Shown here in pieces: positions 25,394-34,329 of a DNA stretch of 64,000 bases. Position numbers and translations under genes: made by a program. This DNA comes from Arthrobacter_H rhombi. GTDB taxonomy: Bacteria; Actinomycetota; Actinomycetes; Actinomycetales; Micrococcaceae. The notes beneath the pieces were generated by a model. The model did no database searches. It had not been told where the DNA came from and saw only the letters and a list, made by a program, of their open reading frames with translations. Location: positions 124,001-188,000 of the forward strand of contig NZ_BAAAIV010000012.1 in assembly GCF_039526245.1 (NCBI RefSeq), written 5' to 3'. Position 1 is the first letter of the stretch; each line of letters opens with the position of its first letter.

Positions 25394-28300
25394 GTGAGTT
25401 TCGGTCCTGACAACCCGTTCGGTCGACGCCCCCAAGGGTCCGGAGACGACGACGGCGGTGGCCAGCGGGCCGCTGCGCCCCCTAGGAAGTCATCGCCACT
25501 GGTGCCGACCATCGTCATTATCGGTATCTTGGTGGCGGCGTTCATCTTCTTCGCCAACATCTACGCCGACGTGCTGTGGTTCAACCAGACCGGCTTTGCC
25601 GAGGTGTTCTGGACCGAGCTCCTGACGAAGATCATCATCTTCGTGGTGGCTTTCGTCGTCATGGCAGGTGCCATCTGGGCCAGCCTCCAGGTGGCCTTCA
25701 AGACACGCCCGGTGTACGCGCCAGATCTCCAGGCGTCGGACAACATTTCCCGCTACCAGGCGCAGCTCGAGCCCATCCGGCGGCTGCTCATGTGGGGCAT
25801 CCCGCTGGTGATCGGGGCCTTCGCCGCCACCGCGGTCGCCTCCCAGTGGAAGACCGTCCTGTTGTTCATCCACCAGGTGCCCTTTGGTGAAGTCGACCCG
25901 CAGTTCCACAAGGATCTGTCGTTCTACATGAACTCGATGCCGTTCTATGGACTGCTCGTGGGCTACTTCATCAGTGTCGTACTGATTGCCGGCATCGCCG
26001 GACTGCTGACGCACTACCTCTACGGCGGTGTTCGTATCCAGGAACGCGGCGGTGTCTCGATTTCCCGGCCCGCCAGGCTGCATGTCAGCATCGCTGCTGC
26101 TCTTTTCCTGCTGCTCCAAGGCGCGAACTTCTGGTTGGATCGGTACAACACCCTGGAAAACCAGGGCGGTCGCGTTGCCGGTGCGCTCTACACCGATGTC
26201 CATGCGGTCATCCCCACCAAGACGATCCTCGTGGTTGCTGCACTCATCGTCGCCGTGCTCTTTGTCGTCGGTGCCATCATGGGCCGATGGAAACTCCCGC
26301 TGGTCGGAACCGCCATGCTCGTGGTCACTGCCTTGGTCGCCGGGGGCATCTACCCGATGCTCGTCCAGCAGTTCCAGGTCGTCCCCTCGGAGAAGACCCT
26401 CGAAAAGCCATACATCCAGAACAACATCGACATGACGCGGAAGGCGTATGGGCTGGACAAAGTCCAGGCCAACCCCTACAAGGCGACGGTCGACACCGCC
26501 AAGAACGCCCTGGCCAAGGACAAGGCCACCACGACCAACATCCGCTTGCTGGACCCGGATCTCGTGTCCGACTCCTTCGCGCAGCTCCAGCAGTTCCGTA
26601 CGTACTACAAGTTCGCGCCCACGCTGAACGTGGATCGCTACGAGGTGGACGGAAAGACGGAAGACACGGTGATAGCCGTCCGCGAAGTGAACGTTGACCC
26701 GACCGACAGCTGGGTCAACCAGCACGTCACCTACACCCATGGATACGGTGTCGTTGCTGCTTACGGTGCCAAGGTGGGTGCCGGCGGACGCCCGGACTTC
26801 ATGCTTTCGGGTATTCCCACCCAAGGCGTGCTGGGCAGCGACGCCAGCTATGAGCCGCGTATCTACTTCGGTGAATTCTCGCCGCAGTATTCCGTGGTGG
26901 GTGGCCCCGAGGGCTGGAGCCCTCGGGAGCTCGATCGCCCCTCCGACAAGTCAGGTGAAGGCGACGCGAAAACCACCTTCGAAGGAAATGGCGGCCCGTT
27001 GGTCGGGAGTTTCTTCAACCGGCTCGTCTACGCCCTGAAGTTCAGCTCCACCGACCTGCTGCTTTCGGACGCCATCAACAAGGACTCCCAGATCCTGTAC
27101 GACCGTGGTCCGAAGGAACGCGTCGAAAAGGTCGCTCCCTACCTGACCGTGGATTCAAACGCGTACCCGGCCATCGTTGACGGTCGGGTGAAGTGGATCG
27201 TTGACGCCTATACGACCAACGATTCCTTCCCATATTCGACGGCCCAGCAGCTGGATACAGCCGTACGCGACTCGTTGACGGGGGATAACCGGACCAATGC
27301 CCTTTCCGGCAAGGTGAACTACATCCGGAACTCCGTGAAGGCAACTGTCGATGCCTACGATGGATCCGTCGACTTGTTTGCGTGGGAGCCGGACGAGCCG
27401 CTGTTGCAGGCGTGGCAGAAGGTCTTCCCGGCAACTGTAAAGCCGATGTCGGAAATGTCTGGCGACCTGATGAGCCACGTGCGGTATCCCGAGGACCTGT
27501 TCAAGGTCCAACGGACCCTGCTCGGGGAATACCACGTCACCGATCCCGATGACTTCTATGAATCCAACGATGCATGGGTGGTCCCGAACGATCCGACGAA
27601 GACGCAGACGCCGGTCCCGCAGCCGCCGTACTACCTTTCGTTGCGCATGCCCAAGCAGGAGAGCGAGACCTTCTCGCTGACGAGCACCTTCATTCCGAAG
27701 ACCAGTTCGGGAGGCCAGCAACGCAACGTCCTCTACGGATTCCTCTCAGCAGAAGCCGACGCCGGCAATAAGGCCGGGGTAAAGGCCGATGGTTATGGAA
27801 CGCTCAGGTTGCTTGAGTTGCCGCGCAGCACGGTGGTGCCCGGACCTGGCCAAGCCCAGCAGAACTTCGACTCCAACACCACGGTGTCGACCCAGTTGAA
27901 CCTGTTGCGGTCCGGTGCCTCCAAGGTCATCAACGGCAACCTGCTCTCCCTGCCGGTTGGTGGAGGCATCCTGTATGTCCAGCCCGTCTACGTCCAGTCG
28001 ACTGGTGAGACGTCCTACCCGACGCTGCGTAAGGTGCTGGTCTCCTTTGGCGACAAGGTCGGTTTCGCCGACACGCTTGCCGAGGCGCTGGACCAGCTCT
28101 TCGAGGGATCATCCGGTGCGGCGACGAACGAGGGCAGCGCAGGCAAGACCCCGACCAAGCCGGACGCGTCGGCGCCGGCTTCGGCGAATCAGCAGCTGAA
28201 GGATGCCCTCTCTGCGGCCGATGCGGCCATCAAGGCAGGCCAGGAGGCGCTCACCAAGGGCGACTTCGCTGCCTACGGTAACGAGCAGAAGAAGCTCAGC

Positions 28301-28438
28301 GACGCATTGAACAAGGCGCTCAACGCCGAAAGCGAGGTTTCGGGGGATCCCGCCCAGGGCAAGTCGAACGATGCCTCGTCGGATTCCCCGCTGCCGGGGC
28401 AGGACGGTTCTGCGCCGGCTAACGATCCCAACGGCTAG
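25394..28438 (+). CDS. UPF0182 family membrane protein
   Basis: This 1014-residue protein matches the UPF0182 family found in most actinobacteria and cyanobacteria. After a Gly/Asp-rich N-terminus come about seven membrane spans in the first 320 residues, starting with SPLVPTIVIIGILVAAFIFFANIYADVLWFNQTG. A large extracytoplasmic domain follows, with family segments such as DEPLLQAWQKVFPATVKP and SGDLMSHVRYPEDLFKVQR. The last about 110 residues are Ala/Asp/Ser rich with a predicted coiled-coil-like helix (LKDALSAADAAIKAGQEAL). Function is unknown. The start is GTG with TGAGG upstream. Confidence 0.93.
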   Translation: MSFGPDNPFGRRPQGSGDDDGGGQRAAAPPRKSSPLVPTIVIIGILVAAFIFFANIYADVLWFNQTGFAEVFWTELLTKIIIFVVAFVVMAGAIWASLQVAFKTRPVYAPDLQASDNISRYQAQLEPIRRLLMWGIPLVIGAFAATAVASQWKTVLLFIHQVPFGEVDPQFHKDLSFYMNSMPFYGLLVGYFISVVLIAGIAGLLTHYLYGGVRIQERGGVSISRPARLHVSIAAALFLLLQGANFWLDRYNTLENQGGRVAGALYTDVHAVIPTKTILVVAALIVAVLFVVGAIMGRWKLPLVGTAMLVVTALVAGGIYPMLVQQFQVVPSEKTLEKPYIQNNIDMTRKAYGLDKVQANPYKATVDTAKNALAKDKATTTNIRLLDPDLVSDSFAQLQQFRTYYKFAPTLNVDRYEVDGKTEDTVIAVREVNVDPTDSWVNQHVTYTHGYGVVAAYGAKVGAGGRPDFMLSGIPTQGVLGSDASYEPRIYFGEFSPQYSVVGGPEGWSPRELDRPSDKSGEGDAKTTFEGNGGPLVGSFFNRLVYALKFSSTDLLLSDAINKDSQILYDRGPKERVEKVAPYLTVDSNAYPAIVDGRVKWIVDAYTTNDSFPYSTAQQLDTAVRDSLTGDNRTNALSGKVNYIRNSVKATVDAYDGSVDLFAWEPDEPLLQAWQKVFPATVKPMSEMSGDLMSHVRYPEDLFKVQRTLLGEYHVTDPDDFYESNDAWVVPNDPTKTQTPVPQPPYYLSLRMPKQESETFSLTSTFIPKTSSGGQQRNVLYGFLSAEADAGNKAGVKADGYGTLRLLELPRSTVVPGPGQAQQNFDSNTTVSTQLNLLRSGASKVINGNLLSLPVGGGILYVQPVYVQSTGETSYPTLRKVLVSFGDKVGFADTLAEALDQLFEGSSGAATNEGSAGKTPTKPDASAPASANQQLKDALSAADAAIKAGQEALTKGDFAAYGNEQKKLSDALNKALNAESEVSGDPAQGKSNDASSDSPLPGQDGSAPANDPNG

Positions 28439-28463
28439 TCCTTTGCGGAGGCCATGACCGTCA

Positions 28464-28503
28464 GGCGGTGGTGCAGGGCAGTGATCTGCCTTACACCACC
28501 GCC
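28464..28503 (+). terminator. Hairpin after the UPF0182 gene
   Basis: GGCGGTGGTG (28464-28473) pairs perfectly with CACCACCGCC (28494-28503), and an inner GGCAG/CTGCC stem caps it. Downstream is TCTCGATTTGA. Likely terminates UPF0182 transcription before the tRNA gene. Confidence 0.7.
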
Positions 28504-28549
28504 TCTCGATTTGAGGTTCGGCTGCGAAGGTGCGATGCTTGAAGCACGC

Positions 28550-28612
28550 CGCGGGGTGGAGCAGTTCGGTAGCTCGCCGGGCTCATAACCCGGAGGTCGC
28601 AAGTTCAAATCT
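28550..28612 (+). tRNA. tRNA-fMet (CAT), first copy, 3' end lost in an assembly gap
   Basis: Sixty-three bases are visible from CGCGGGG through the T-loop; the last about 11 nt fall in an N run. The anticodon loop CTCATAA sits on a stem with three G-C pairs (GGG/CCC), the initiator hallmark, and base 1 is C as in the second copy. The 5' T-stem strand is GCAAG instead of ACAGG; the two visible 3' bases (CT) fit a compensating CTTGC. Confidence 0.9.
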
Positions 28613-28656
28613 NNNNNNNNNNNNNNNNNNNNNNNNNNNNNNNNNNNNNNNNNNNN
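28613..28656. other. Assembly gap (44 N)
   Basis: A run of undetermined bases within the 3' end of the first tRNA-fMet gene. The sequence right after it (AACATCGATCGGGACTTTTT) looks like the 3' arm and T run of a terminator hairpin, so the gap probably covers the tRNA 3' end plus the hairpin's 5' arm. Confidence 0.95.
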
Positions 28657-28778
28657 AACATCGATCGGGACTTTTTGTATCCCCGGATCATTCGAATCCA
28701 GATGCTAGGACCTCCTACTAAATACTTGCAAGACCTAGTATTATCGATTCCAGCAATCCGCTCCGAGAGGAACAACTG

Positions 28779-29714
28779 GTGAATCAGGAATCCCGTACGC
28801 CGACTGCAGGCTCCAAGAGTCCGTGTGTGCGCTTTGGACTCTACGCAGCGGGCGCCGTCGTGCTCTTGGCACTGGTGGTGCTGGCCGCCAGGTGGCTGAC
28901 AGCCACGGGGCCGTTGGCGGACTTCATGGCCAAGTACCCCGGTCATGTGCCGCTACCTGAAACCGCCCCCGTCGGCCTCCCCGCGTGGTTGGGATGGCAG
29001 CATTTCCTCAATGCCTTCTTCCTGGTGCTGATGGTCCAGACCGGGTGGAAAGTGCGCACCACGCAGCGTCCCGCAGCCCATTGGGTGCGGAACAACAAGG
29101 GTCTGATCAAGACCAAGAAGCCTCCGAAGCGCATCAGCCTGGACTTGTGGCTTCACCTGAGTCTGGACGTCTTGTGGGTGGTGAACGGGATCGTCTTCCT
29201 GGTCCTGCTCTTCGCAACGGGACAGTGGCGGCGCATCGTTCCCACCAGTTGGGACGTGATACCCAACGCGGTTTCCGCCGGTTTGCAATACGTATCGCTG
29301 AACTGGCCGTTGGAGAACGGCTGGGTCAATTACAACAGCCTGCAGCTGTTGACCTACTTCCTCACGGTCTTCGTAGCGGCACCCTTGGCCATCCTCACCG
29401 GGTTGCGCATGTCGTCCATCTGGCCCTCCAAAACCAAGAAGCTCAACCGCATCTATCCGATCGAAGCCGCGCGGGCAGTCCACTTCCCCGTCATGCTCTA
29501 CTTCGTGCTCTTCGTGATCGTGCACGTGACCTTGGTCCTCAGCACCGGTGCCTTGAGGAACCTCAACCACATGTTCGCAGCACGCGATGACCACGGTTGG
29601 CTCGGATTCATCTTCTTCGCCGTAGCGGTCATCGTCATGGTCGGGGCATCCTTCCTGGCCCGCCCGATCTTCGTTGGCCCCATCGCTTCGCTCATGGGCA
29701 AAGTGAGCCGTTAA
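28779..29714 (+). CDS. Cytochrome b561-like membrane protein
   Basis: This 311-residue protein has about six hydrophobic spans, beginning at FGLYAAGAVVLLALVVLAARWL. Histidines in membrane contexts (WQHFLNAFF, LWLHLSLDVLW, RAVHFPVMLYFVLFVIVHVTLVL) could bind two b hemes, as in cytochrome b561 and the cytochrome b subunits of formate dehydrogenase or thiosulfate reductase. No partner oxidoreductase gene is nearby, so its electron donor is unknown. The start is GTG after CCGAGAGGAAC. The upstream 120 bases are AT-richer than the rest of the window. Confidence 0.8.
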   Translation: MNQESRTPTAGSKSPCVRFGLYAAGAVVLLALVVLAARWLTATGPLADFMAKYPGHVPLPETAPVGLPAWLGWQHFLNAFFLVLMVQTGWKVRTTQRPAAHWVRNNKGLIKTKKPPKRISLDLWLHLSLDVLWVVNGIVFLVLLFATGQWRRIVPTSWDVIPNAVSAGLQYVSLNWPLENGWVNYNSLQLLTYFLTVFVAAPLAILTGLRMSSIWPSKTKKLNRIYPIEAARAVHFPVMLYFVLFVIVHVTLVLSTGALRNLNHMFAARDDHGWLGFIFFAVAVIVMVGASFLARPIFVGPIASLMGKVSR

Positions 29715-29783
29715 CCCACCAGCCTGGGCGGCCAAGCGTCCGGGCATCATCCACGCGCCCCGAGGGTGCCGAAGGGACAACAT

Positions 29784-30920
29784 ATGTTTGAGCTCAATGA
29801 CGAGCAGCAGGCGATGGTCGAGATGGTGCGGGATTTCGCGACCGAGAACATCGCACCGTATGCCGACCAGTGGGACCAGGAACACCATTTTCCCGTCGAC
29901 GTATTGGCGCAAGCCGGGGAACTGGGCATGGGCGCCATCTACGCCCGGGAGGAATTCGGGGGCTCTGGACTTTCACGCAGTGATGCGGTGCTGATCTTCG
30001 AGGAATTGGCCCGTGCATGCCCGACCATCGCCGCCTACATCTCGATCCACAACATGGTCGCCTGGATGATCGACTCCTTCGGCAACGAAGCGCAGCGTGA
30101 ACGTTGGATCCCCGGGATGGCGACCATGAGTGAATTGGGGAGCTACTGCCTCACGGAGCCGGGGGCAGGATCCGACGCCGCGGCGCTGTCCACACGGGCG
30201 GTGCGCGACGGCGACGACTACGTACTCAACGGAACGAAGCAGTTCATTTCCGGAGCCGGCGCCTCCGCCTACTATCTGGTGATGGCCCGTACTGCTGACA
30301 CCGGAAGCCGCGGCATTTCGGCCATCGTCGTTCCTGCCGATACAGAGGGTCTGGGCTTCGGAGCCCTGGAAAAGAAGATGGGCTGGAACGCGCAGCCCAC
30401 CCGCCAGGTGATCTTCTCCAACGTGCGCGTCCCCGTGGGCAACCGCCTCGGTAAAGAAGGGGACGGCTTTGGCATTGCCATGAAGGGCCTTAACGGCGGG
30501 CGGCTGAACATCGGCGCCTGCTCCCTCGGAGGCGGCCAAACGGCGTTGGAGAAATCCGCGGCCTACCTCAAGGAACGTCATGCCTTCGGTGGCGCGCTGA
30601 TCAACCAACAAGCGTTGCTCTTCGAGCTGGCAGACATGGAAACCAAGCTGGTCACGGCCCGGACCCTGCTGTGGCGAGCGGCAGCAGCCTTGGACGATCG
30701 TGCGGATGACGCCCTGAAGCTCTGTGCCATGGCCAAGCGCGTGGCGACGGATGCCGGATACGAGACGGCGAATGCGGCCATTCAGCTCCACGGCGGGTAC
30801 GGCTACCTGAGCGAATATGGGCTTGAGAAGATTGCCCGGGACCTCCGTGTCCACCAGATCCTGGAGGGGAGCAATGAGATCATGCGGCTGATCATTGGCC
30901 GGATGATTGCCGAAAATTAG
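29784..30920 (+). CDS. Acyl-CoA dehydrogenase, isobutyryl-CoA dehydrogenase-like
   Basis: This 378-residue flavoprotein has the full acyl-CoA dehydrogenase fold: YCLTEPGAGSDAA for FAD/substrate, LNGTKQFISGAG, VGWNAQPTR-like GWNAQPTRQVIF, and GGYGYLSEYGLEK. The catalytic base should be Glu361 in LEGSNEIMR. Segments AYISIHNMVAWMIDSFGNEAQRE and GLNGGRLNIGACSLGG closely recall mammalian ACAD8, so valine/isobutyryl-CoA oxidation is the best guess. Electrons would pass to the ETF encoded by etfBA about 5 kb downstream. The other valine genes are not nearby. ATG at 29784 has GAAGGGA upstream. Confidence 0.9.
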   Translation: MFELNDEQQAMVEMVRDFATENIAPYADQWDQEHHFPVDVLAQAGELGMGAIYAREEFGGSGLSRSDAVLIFEELARACPTIAAYISIHNMVAWMIDSFGNEAQRERWIPGMATMSELGSYCLTEPGAGSDAAALSTRAVRDGDDYVLNGTKQFISGAGASAYYLVMARTADTGSRGISAIVVPADTEGLGFGALEKKMGWNAQPTRQVIFSNVRVPVGNRLGKEGDGFGIAMKGLNGGRLNIGACSLGGGQTALEKSAAYLKERHAFGGALINQQALLFELADMETKLVTARTLLWRAAAALDDRADDALKLCAMAKRVATDAGYETANAAIQLHGGYGYLSEYGLEKIARDLRVHQILEGSNEIMRLIIGRMIAEN

Positions 30921-30979
30921 CCCTGCGGCCGCCGTGATTTTGGCAGGTATCCGCTTTCGTGTAGAGTCTTATCTCGCGA

Positions 30980-31053
<74 letters not shown>

Positions 31054-31061
31054 CGAGAGTG

Positions 31062-31103
31062 AGACCCCCGACCAGATGAAACGTCTGGTCGGGGGTCTTT
31101 TTT
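31062..31103 (+). terminator. Intrinsic terminator after tRNA-fMet
   Basis: A perfect 15-bp stem (31062-31076 and 31084-31098) with a 7-nt loop, followed by a run of T's through 31103. Classical Rho-independent terminator placed 8 nt after the tRNA. Confidence 0.95.
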
Positions 31104-31149
31104 CGCGCACTCACCTGCCCTGAGTCGGGACTCAGGGCAGGTGAGGTCA

Positions 31150-31902
31150 TCAGGCTTCGGTGTCGCCGGTTTCGAGCGCGGCGGTCGAAGTGCCACCCGC
31201 CTTCAAGGCTGCGAGGCGGGCCTCCACCTCGGTCTGTTCGCCGAGGTCCTCGAGCGATTCGAACTGGGCATCCAAGCTGGACGCCGACAACTCCGCTGCG
31301 CCCTGCACGCGGGCTTCCTCGCGGCGGACCTTCTCCTCAAAACGCGAGACTTCGCTCGTGGGGTCCATGATGTCGATGCTTTTGAGCGCATCCTGGACCT
31401 GGGTCTGGGCCTGTGTGGCCTTGGCCCGGGCAACGAGTTCGTCGCGTTTGGCAGCGAGCTCCTGCCGCTTTCCCTTCATGGCGTTCAAGCCGCTCTTGAG
31501 CTTCTCAACGATCTCCTCCTGCGAGGCGATGGTGGGTTCTGCCGACTTCGCTTCGCCTTCTGACTGCATCTGGCGCTGGATGGCGACCTTGGCGAGGTTG
31601 TCGAACTTCGTGGCGTCCGCGTCCTTTCCGGCGGAACGGAATTCATCGGCCTTACGGGAGGCGGCCAAGGCCTTGTTGCCCCAATCGCGGGCATTCTCCT
31701 GGTCTTCCTGGTGGTCCTGTTGGAGCATGCGCAGATTACCGATCGTCTGGGCGACCGCGGTCTCTGCTTCGGCGATGTTGTTCGTGTAATCGCGGACCAT
31801 CTGGTCCAGCATCTTCTGCGGATCCTCCGCTGAATCGATGATGGAGTTGATGTTGGCCTTCGCTAGCTGGGCGATGCGCCCAAAGATTGACTGCTTGATC
31901 AC
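31150..31902 (-). CDS. PspA/IM30 family membrane-stress protein
   Basis: This 250-residue protein is almost entirely alpha-helical coiled coil and matches PspA/IM30/Vipp1: IFGRIAQLAKANINSIIDSAEDPQKMLDQMVRDY at the N-terminus, then long heptad regions (about 30-140 and 150-220). The N-terminal amphipathic helix should bind membranes and the protein oligomerises to protect a damaged bilayer. A GTG at 31902 is chosen because GGAAGGTGA lies at the right distance before it; an upstream GTG at 31917 would place that site inside the coding region. It precedes no pspBC genes and follows the TPM gene on the same strand. Confidence 0.92.
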   Translation of the reverse strand: MIKQSIFGRIAQLAKANINSIIDSAEDPQKMLDQMVRDYTNNIAEAETAVAQTIGNLRMLQQDHQEDQENARDWGNKALAASRKADEFRSAGKDADATKFDNLAKVAIQRQMQSEGEAKSAEPTIASQEEIVEKLKSGLNAMKGKRQELAAKRDELVARAKATQAQTQVQDALKSIDIMDPTSEVSRFEEKVRREEARVQGAAELSASSLDAQFESLEDLGEQTEVEARLAALKAGGTSTAALETGDTEA

Positions 31903-31906
31903 GATG

Positions 31907-31915
31907 TCACCTTCC
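31907..31915 (-). promoter_or_regulatory. Ribosome-binding site deciding the pspA start
   Basis: GGAAGGTGA on the minus strand ends 4 nt before the GTG at 31902. It supports that GTG over the in-frame GTG at 31917, for which no comparable site exists. Confidence 0.7.
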
Positions 31916-31985
31916 ACTGGGTTTACTGGTCTGGTTCTGCAACCGGCGGCTCTGCCGCCGGAATCCTATCTGGGGGGCTATCTCA

Positions 31986-34067
31986 TCAGAAGTTTCCGCC
32001 GCCCCCGCCGCCACTGAAGCCGCCTCCGCCTCCACCGCCGAAGCCGCCACCGCCACCGCCGAAGCCTCCGAAGCCGCCGCCGCCGAAGATGCCTCCACCG
32101 CCGCCGCCTCCACCGCCGCCGCGAAGGATCGAATCAATGAGGATTCCACCGAGTACTGCTCCGCCCAGTCCATTGCCGCGGCCATAACCGCCGCCACCGA
32201 AGCCTCCACCTCCGCCGAAGCCCCCGAACCCATCGACGTCGGACTCGGCCTGGCGGGCCGCTTGATCGGCCAGCATTGACGCGCGCTGGGCAAATTGCAG
32301 GGCGGTCTCTGGATCGCTCGCGGCCACGCGCAGCGCTTCGTCGAGGTGCCGCTGGGCTTCCGCCAGACGAGTTCTGGCTGTCGAGCCCACGCCGCCGCGT
32401 CTGGCACGAATGAAGTCGTCGGTGCCGTTGATCTTGTCCTGGGCCGAGCGCAGAGCGGACTGTAATGACGCGTTGGCTCGACGGGCACGCTCGGCGCTAT
32501 CGCGCACTGCGTCCAGTGGGCCGTCCAGTGTCTCTCGGGCCCGTGCCAACGTTGACAGCAAGGCCCCGGGATCGATGCGCTCCGCTTTGCGGGCCGCGTC
32601 GACCTGTCCGAGGGCCTCCTGAAGGGAAGCCACGGGCGCGGCTAGTTCCGGATGGTCACCACCGGCAGACAGGGATTGGGCTTGAGCCAGGTCCTGCTGG
32701 GCCTCGGCGACCTGGGCATCAAGCTCCGACCGCGCGGAGTCCAAGCCAGCGCCGGTCTTGCTGATTGCCCCGGTCAGCACCCGCGTCTGATCGACTGCCT
32801 CTTCACCGGCGCGAATCGCCACTGCTGCTTCGGCGTTCTTGGACTGTGCGATCATGTCCGCAGCGGTCTGGGCACTGCCCGTAATGAAGTCAAGCAATTC
32901 ATTGGCCTGATCGAGGTTGCCTCGTACCTGGACGAGCGCCGAATCGGCGTACCTGTTCGAAAGGCCGGCCAGTGACGACTTGGCGTTCTCCAGTTCGGTG
33001 CGCAGACCTGCGATTTGGTCTTGGAGCTCCTGGGCCGCCCGGGGTGCGTTGCGTTCGAGTTCGCGTAGTGCCGCGAAGTCTTCGCGATGCTCCTCCAGGG
33101 AGTCGTTGACGGCTTCACAGCGACGGATGATGTCGCCGAGCCATTTTCGCTGGTCGGCCTCGGTATCCGGGATCGAGTCGTCAAGTTGCTGCTGTAGTTT
33201 GAAGGACTCGTTGAGGTGCTCTTTGGCGGTTGCCAGATCGGCGGTAAATGGCTTGACCGAGTCCTCGCCGAATTCTGCCATGGCGAATCCGATTTCCTGC
33301 TCGCTGGAACGAATCGCGTCGTCTGCAGCGATCAGCAGGGGGCCGGCTTTCAAACGCAATTCGTCAACACTCAATGATGCAAATGGATCCTGGGGGACAT
33401 CGCCGGTGGGCCGGGGGGTGGACTGGGGCCGGGGGCCGTTCTGTTTCCTGCGGCGCCCGAGCGCCCACAGGGTGCCACCACCGACGACGATGACGCCGCC
33501 GATGATCCAGGGGGCAGCCGAGCCGCCCGAGGAGGGGCCCGCATCCCCGGACGAATTGCCGGACTCGAGATCGCCAGCGGCAGCTGCCTCGATTCCCCGG
33601 ACGGCGTTTTCTGCGGCTCCCGCCCAATCACTGGCCGTCAGGTTGCTTTTGCGCAGACCGGGGGTGATGTACTGAGTGGCGATGTCCGCATCGAAAGGGG
33701 CGATGTCTCCGGCATCCGCCGATTTCAGGCGTAGCTGCCGTGCGTCCGTGGCGATGGCGAGGATGCTGTCCGATGGGCCGAGGCCTTTCTTCTTGGCAAC
33801 CGCCGCGACCCAGGCATCCATGTCGGAAGGATCTGTGAAGGCATCAACGTAGACGACATAGAGGTTCAGGCCCTCGTTGTCCTGCAATTGTCGGACCGCC
33901 TGGTCCACACGGCTTGATTCCTTGCCCAGAACCCCTGCTGCGTCCACCACGTATTCGCCCGGAGGGATCGTCACCGGCGGTTCTGCCGAAGCGGGGCCTG
34001 CCAGCAGCAGGATGGATATCAGCACGAAACCGGCAACTGCCGATACTCGTCTGGCAATGGATCGCAT
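31986..34067 (-). CDS. Secreted TPM-domain membrane protein with Gly-rich tail
   Basis: This 693-residue protein has a signal peptide (residues 1-28, ending ASA), a TPM domain at about 35-165 (YVVDAAGVLGKESSRVDQAVRQLQDNEGLNLYVVYVDAF), a membrane span at about 190-205 (PWIIGGVIVVGGGTLWALG), long coiled-coil segments to about residue 610 and a C-terminus made of Gly-rich GGFGGGG repeats. TPM domains occur in envelope-stress proteins, and pairing with PspA 84 bp downstream on the same strand suggests a membrane-stress unit. Topology would put TPM outside and the coiled coil inside. Confidence 0.88.
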   Translation of the reverse strand: MRSIARRVSAVAGFVLISILLLAGPASAEPPVTIPPGEYVVDAAGVLGKESSRVDQAVRQLQDNEGLNLYVVYVDAFTDPSDMDAWVAAVAKKKGLGPSDSILAIATDARQLRLKSADAGDIAPFDADIATQYITPGLRKSNLTASDWAGAAENAVRGIEAAAAGDLESGNSSGDAGPSSGGSAAPWIIGGVIVVGGGTLWALGRRRKQNGPRPQSTPRPTGDVPQDPFASLSVDELRLKAGPLLIAADDAIRSSEQEIGFAMAEFGEDSVKPFTADLATAKEHLNESFKLQQQLDDSIPDTEADQRKWLGDIIRRCEAVNDSLEEHREDFAALRELERNAPRAAQELQDQIAGLRTELENAKSSLAGLSNRYADSALVQVRGNLDQANELLDFITGSAQTAADMIAQSKNAEAAVAIRAGEEAVDQTRVLTGAISKTGAGLDSARSELDAQVAEAQQDLAQAQSLSAGGDHPELAAPVASLQEALGQVDAARKAERIDPGALLSTLARARETLDGPLDAVRDSAERARRANASLQSALRSAQDKINGTDDFIRARRGGVGSTARTRLAEAQRHLDEALRVAASDPETALQFAQRASMLADQAARQAESDVDGFGGFGGGGGFGGGGYGRGNGLGGAVLGGILIDSILRGGGGGGGGGGIFGGGGFGGFGGGGGGFGGGGGGGFSGGGGGGNF

Positions 34068-34270
34068 GGATCACCCTTCGATATCGGTGACGGACATCGA
34101 GTCGGGAGCTGCCAATGGGGTTGCGGAACCCCCTTGGCCGTGGACCCGTGGCCGTCCCTGTTGAGTCTATGGGTATGGTTTGGGACCGTCCACCACGGCA
34201 CGGCCTCGCGTAGGGTTCCTGGTGCCGCTGCATGGTGCTCTCACAGGTTTCGCATAGGTAAAGCTTTTTC

Positions 34271-34296
34271 GGAACACAGCGCACCTTGTCATAGTT
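34271..34296 (+). promoter_or_regulatory. Candidate ECF-type promoter of the HtrA gene
   Basis: GGAAC at 34271-34275 is followed after 18 bp by GTT at 34294-34296, resembling the SigE/SigH-type GGAAC...GTT pattern of actinobacteria, about 34 bp before the htrA-like start. The motif is short; the assignment is inference. Confidence 0.3.
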
Positions 34297-34329
34297 GGAG
34301 GCAAGGAACCCCAGAAAGGACACAAAGTC

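Noticed and set aside
28688..28700. Possible extra tRNA from TTCGAATCC at about 28691
   Set aside because: It resembles a T-loop core, but no D arm, anticodon arm or acceptor stem can be drawn around it.
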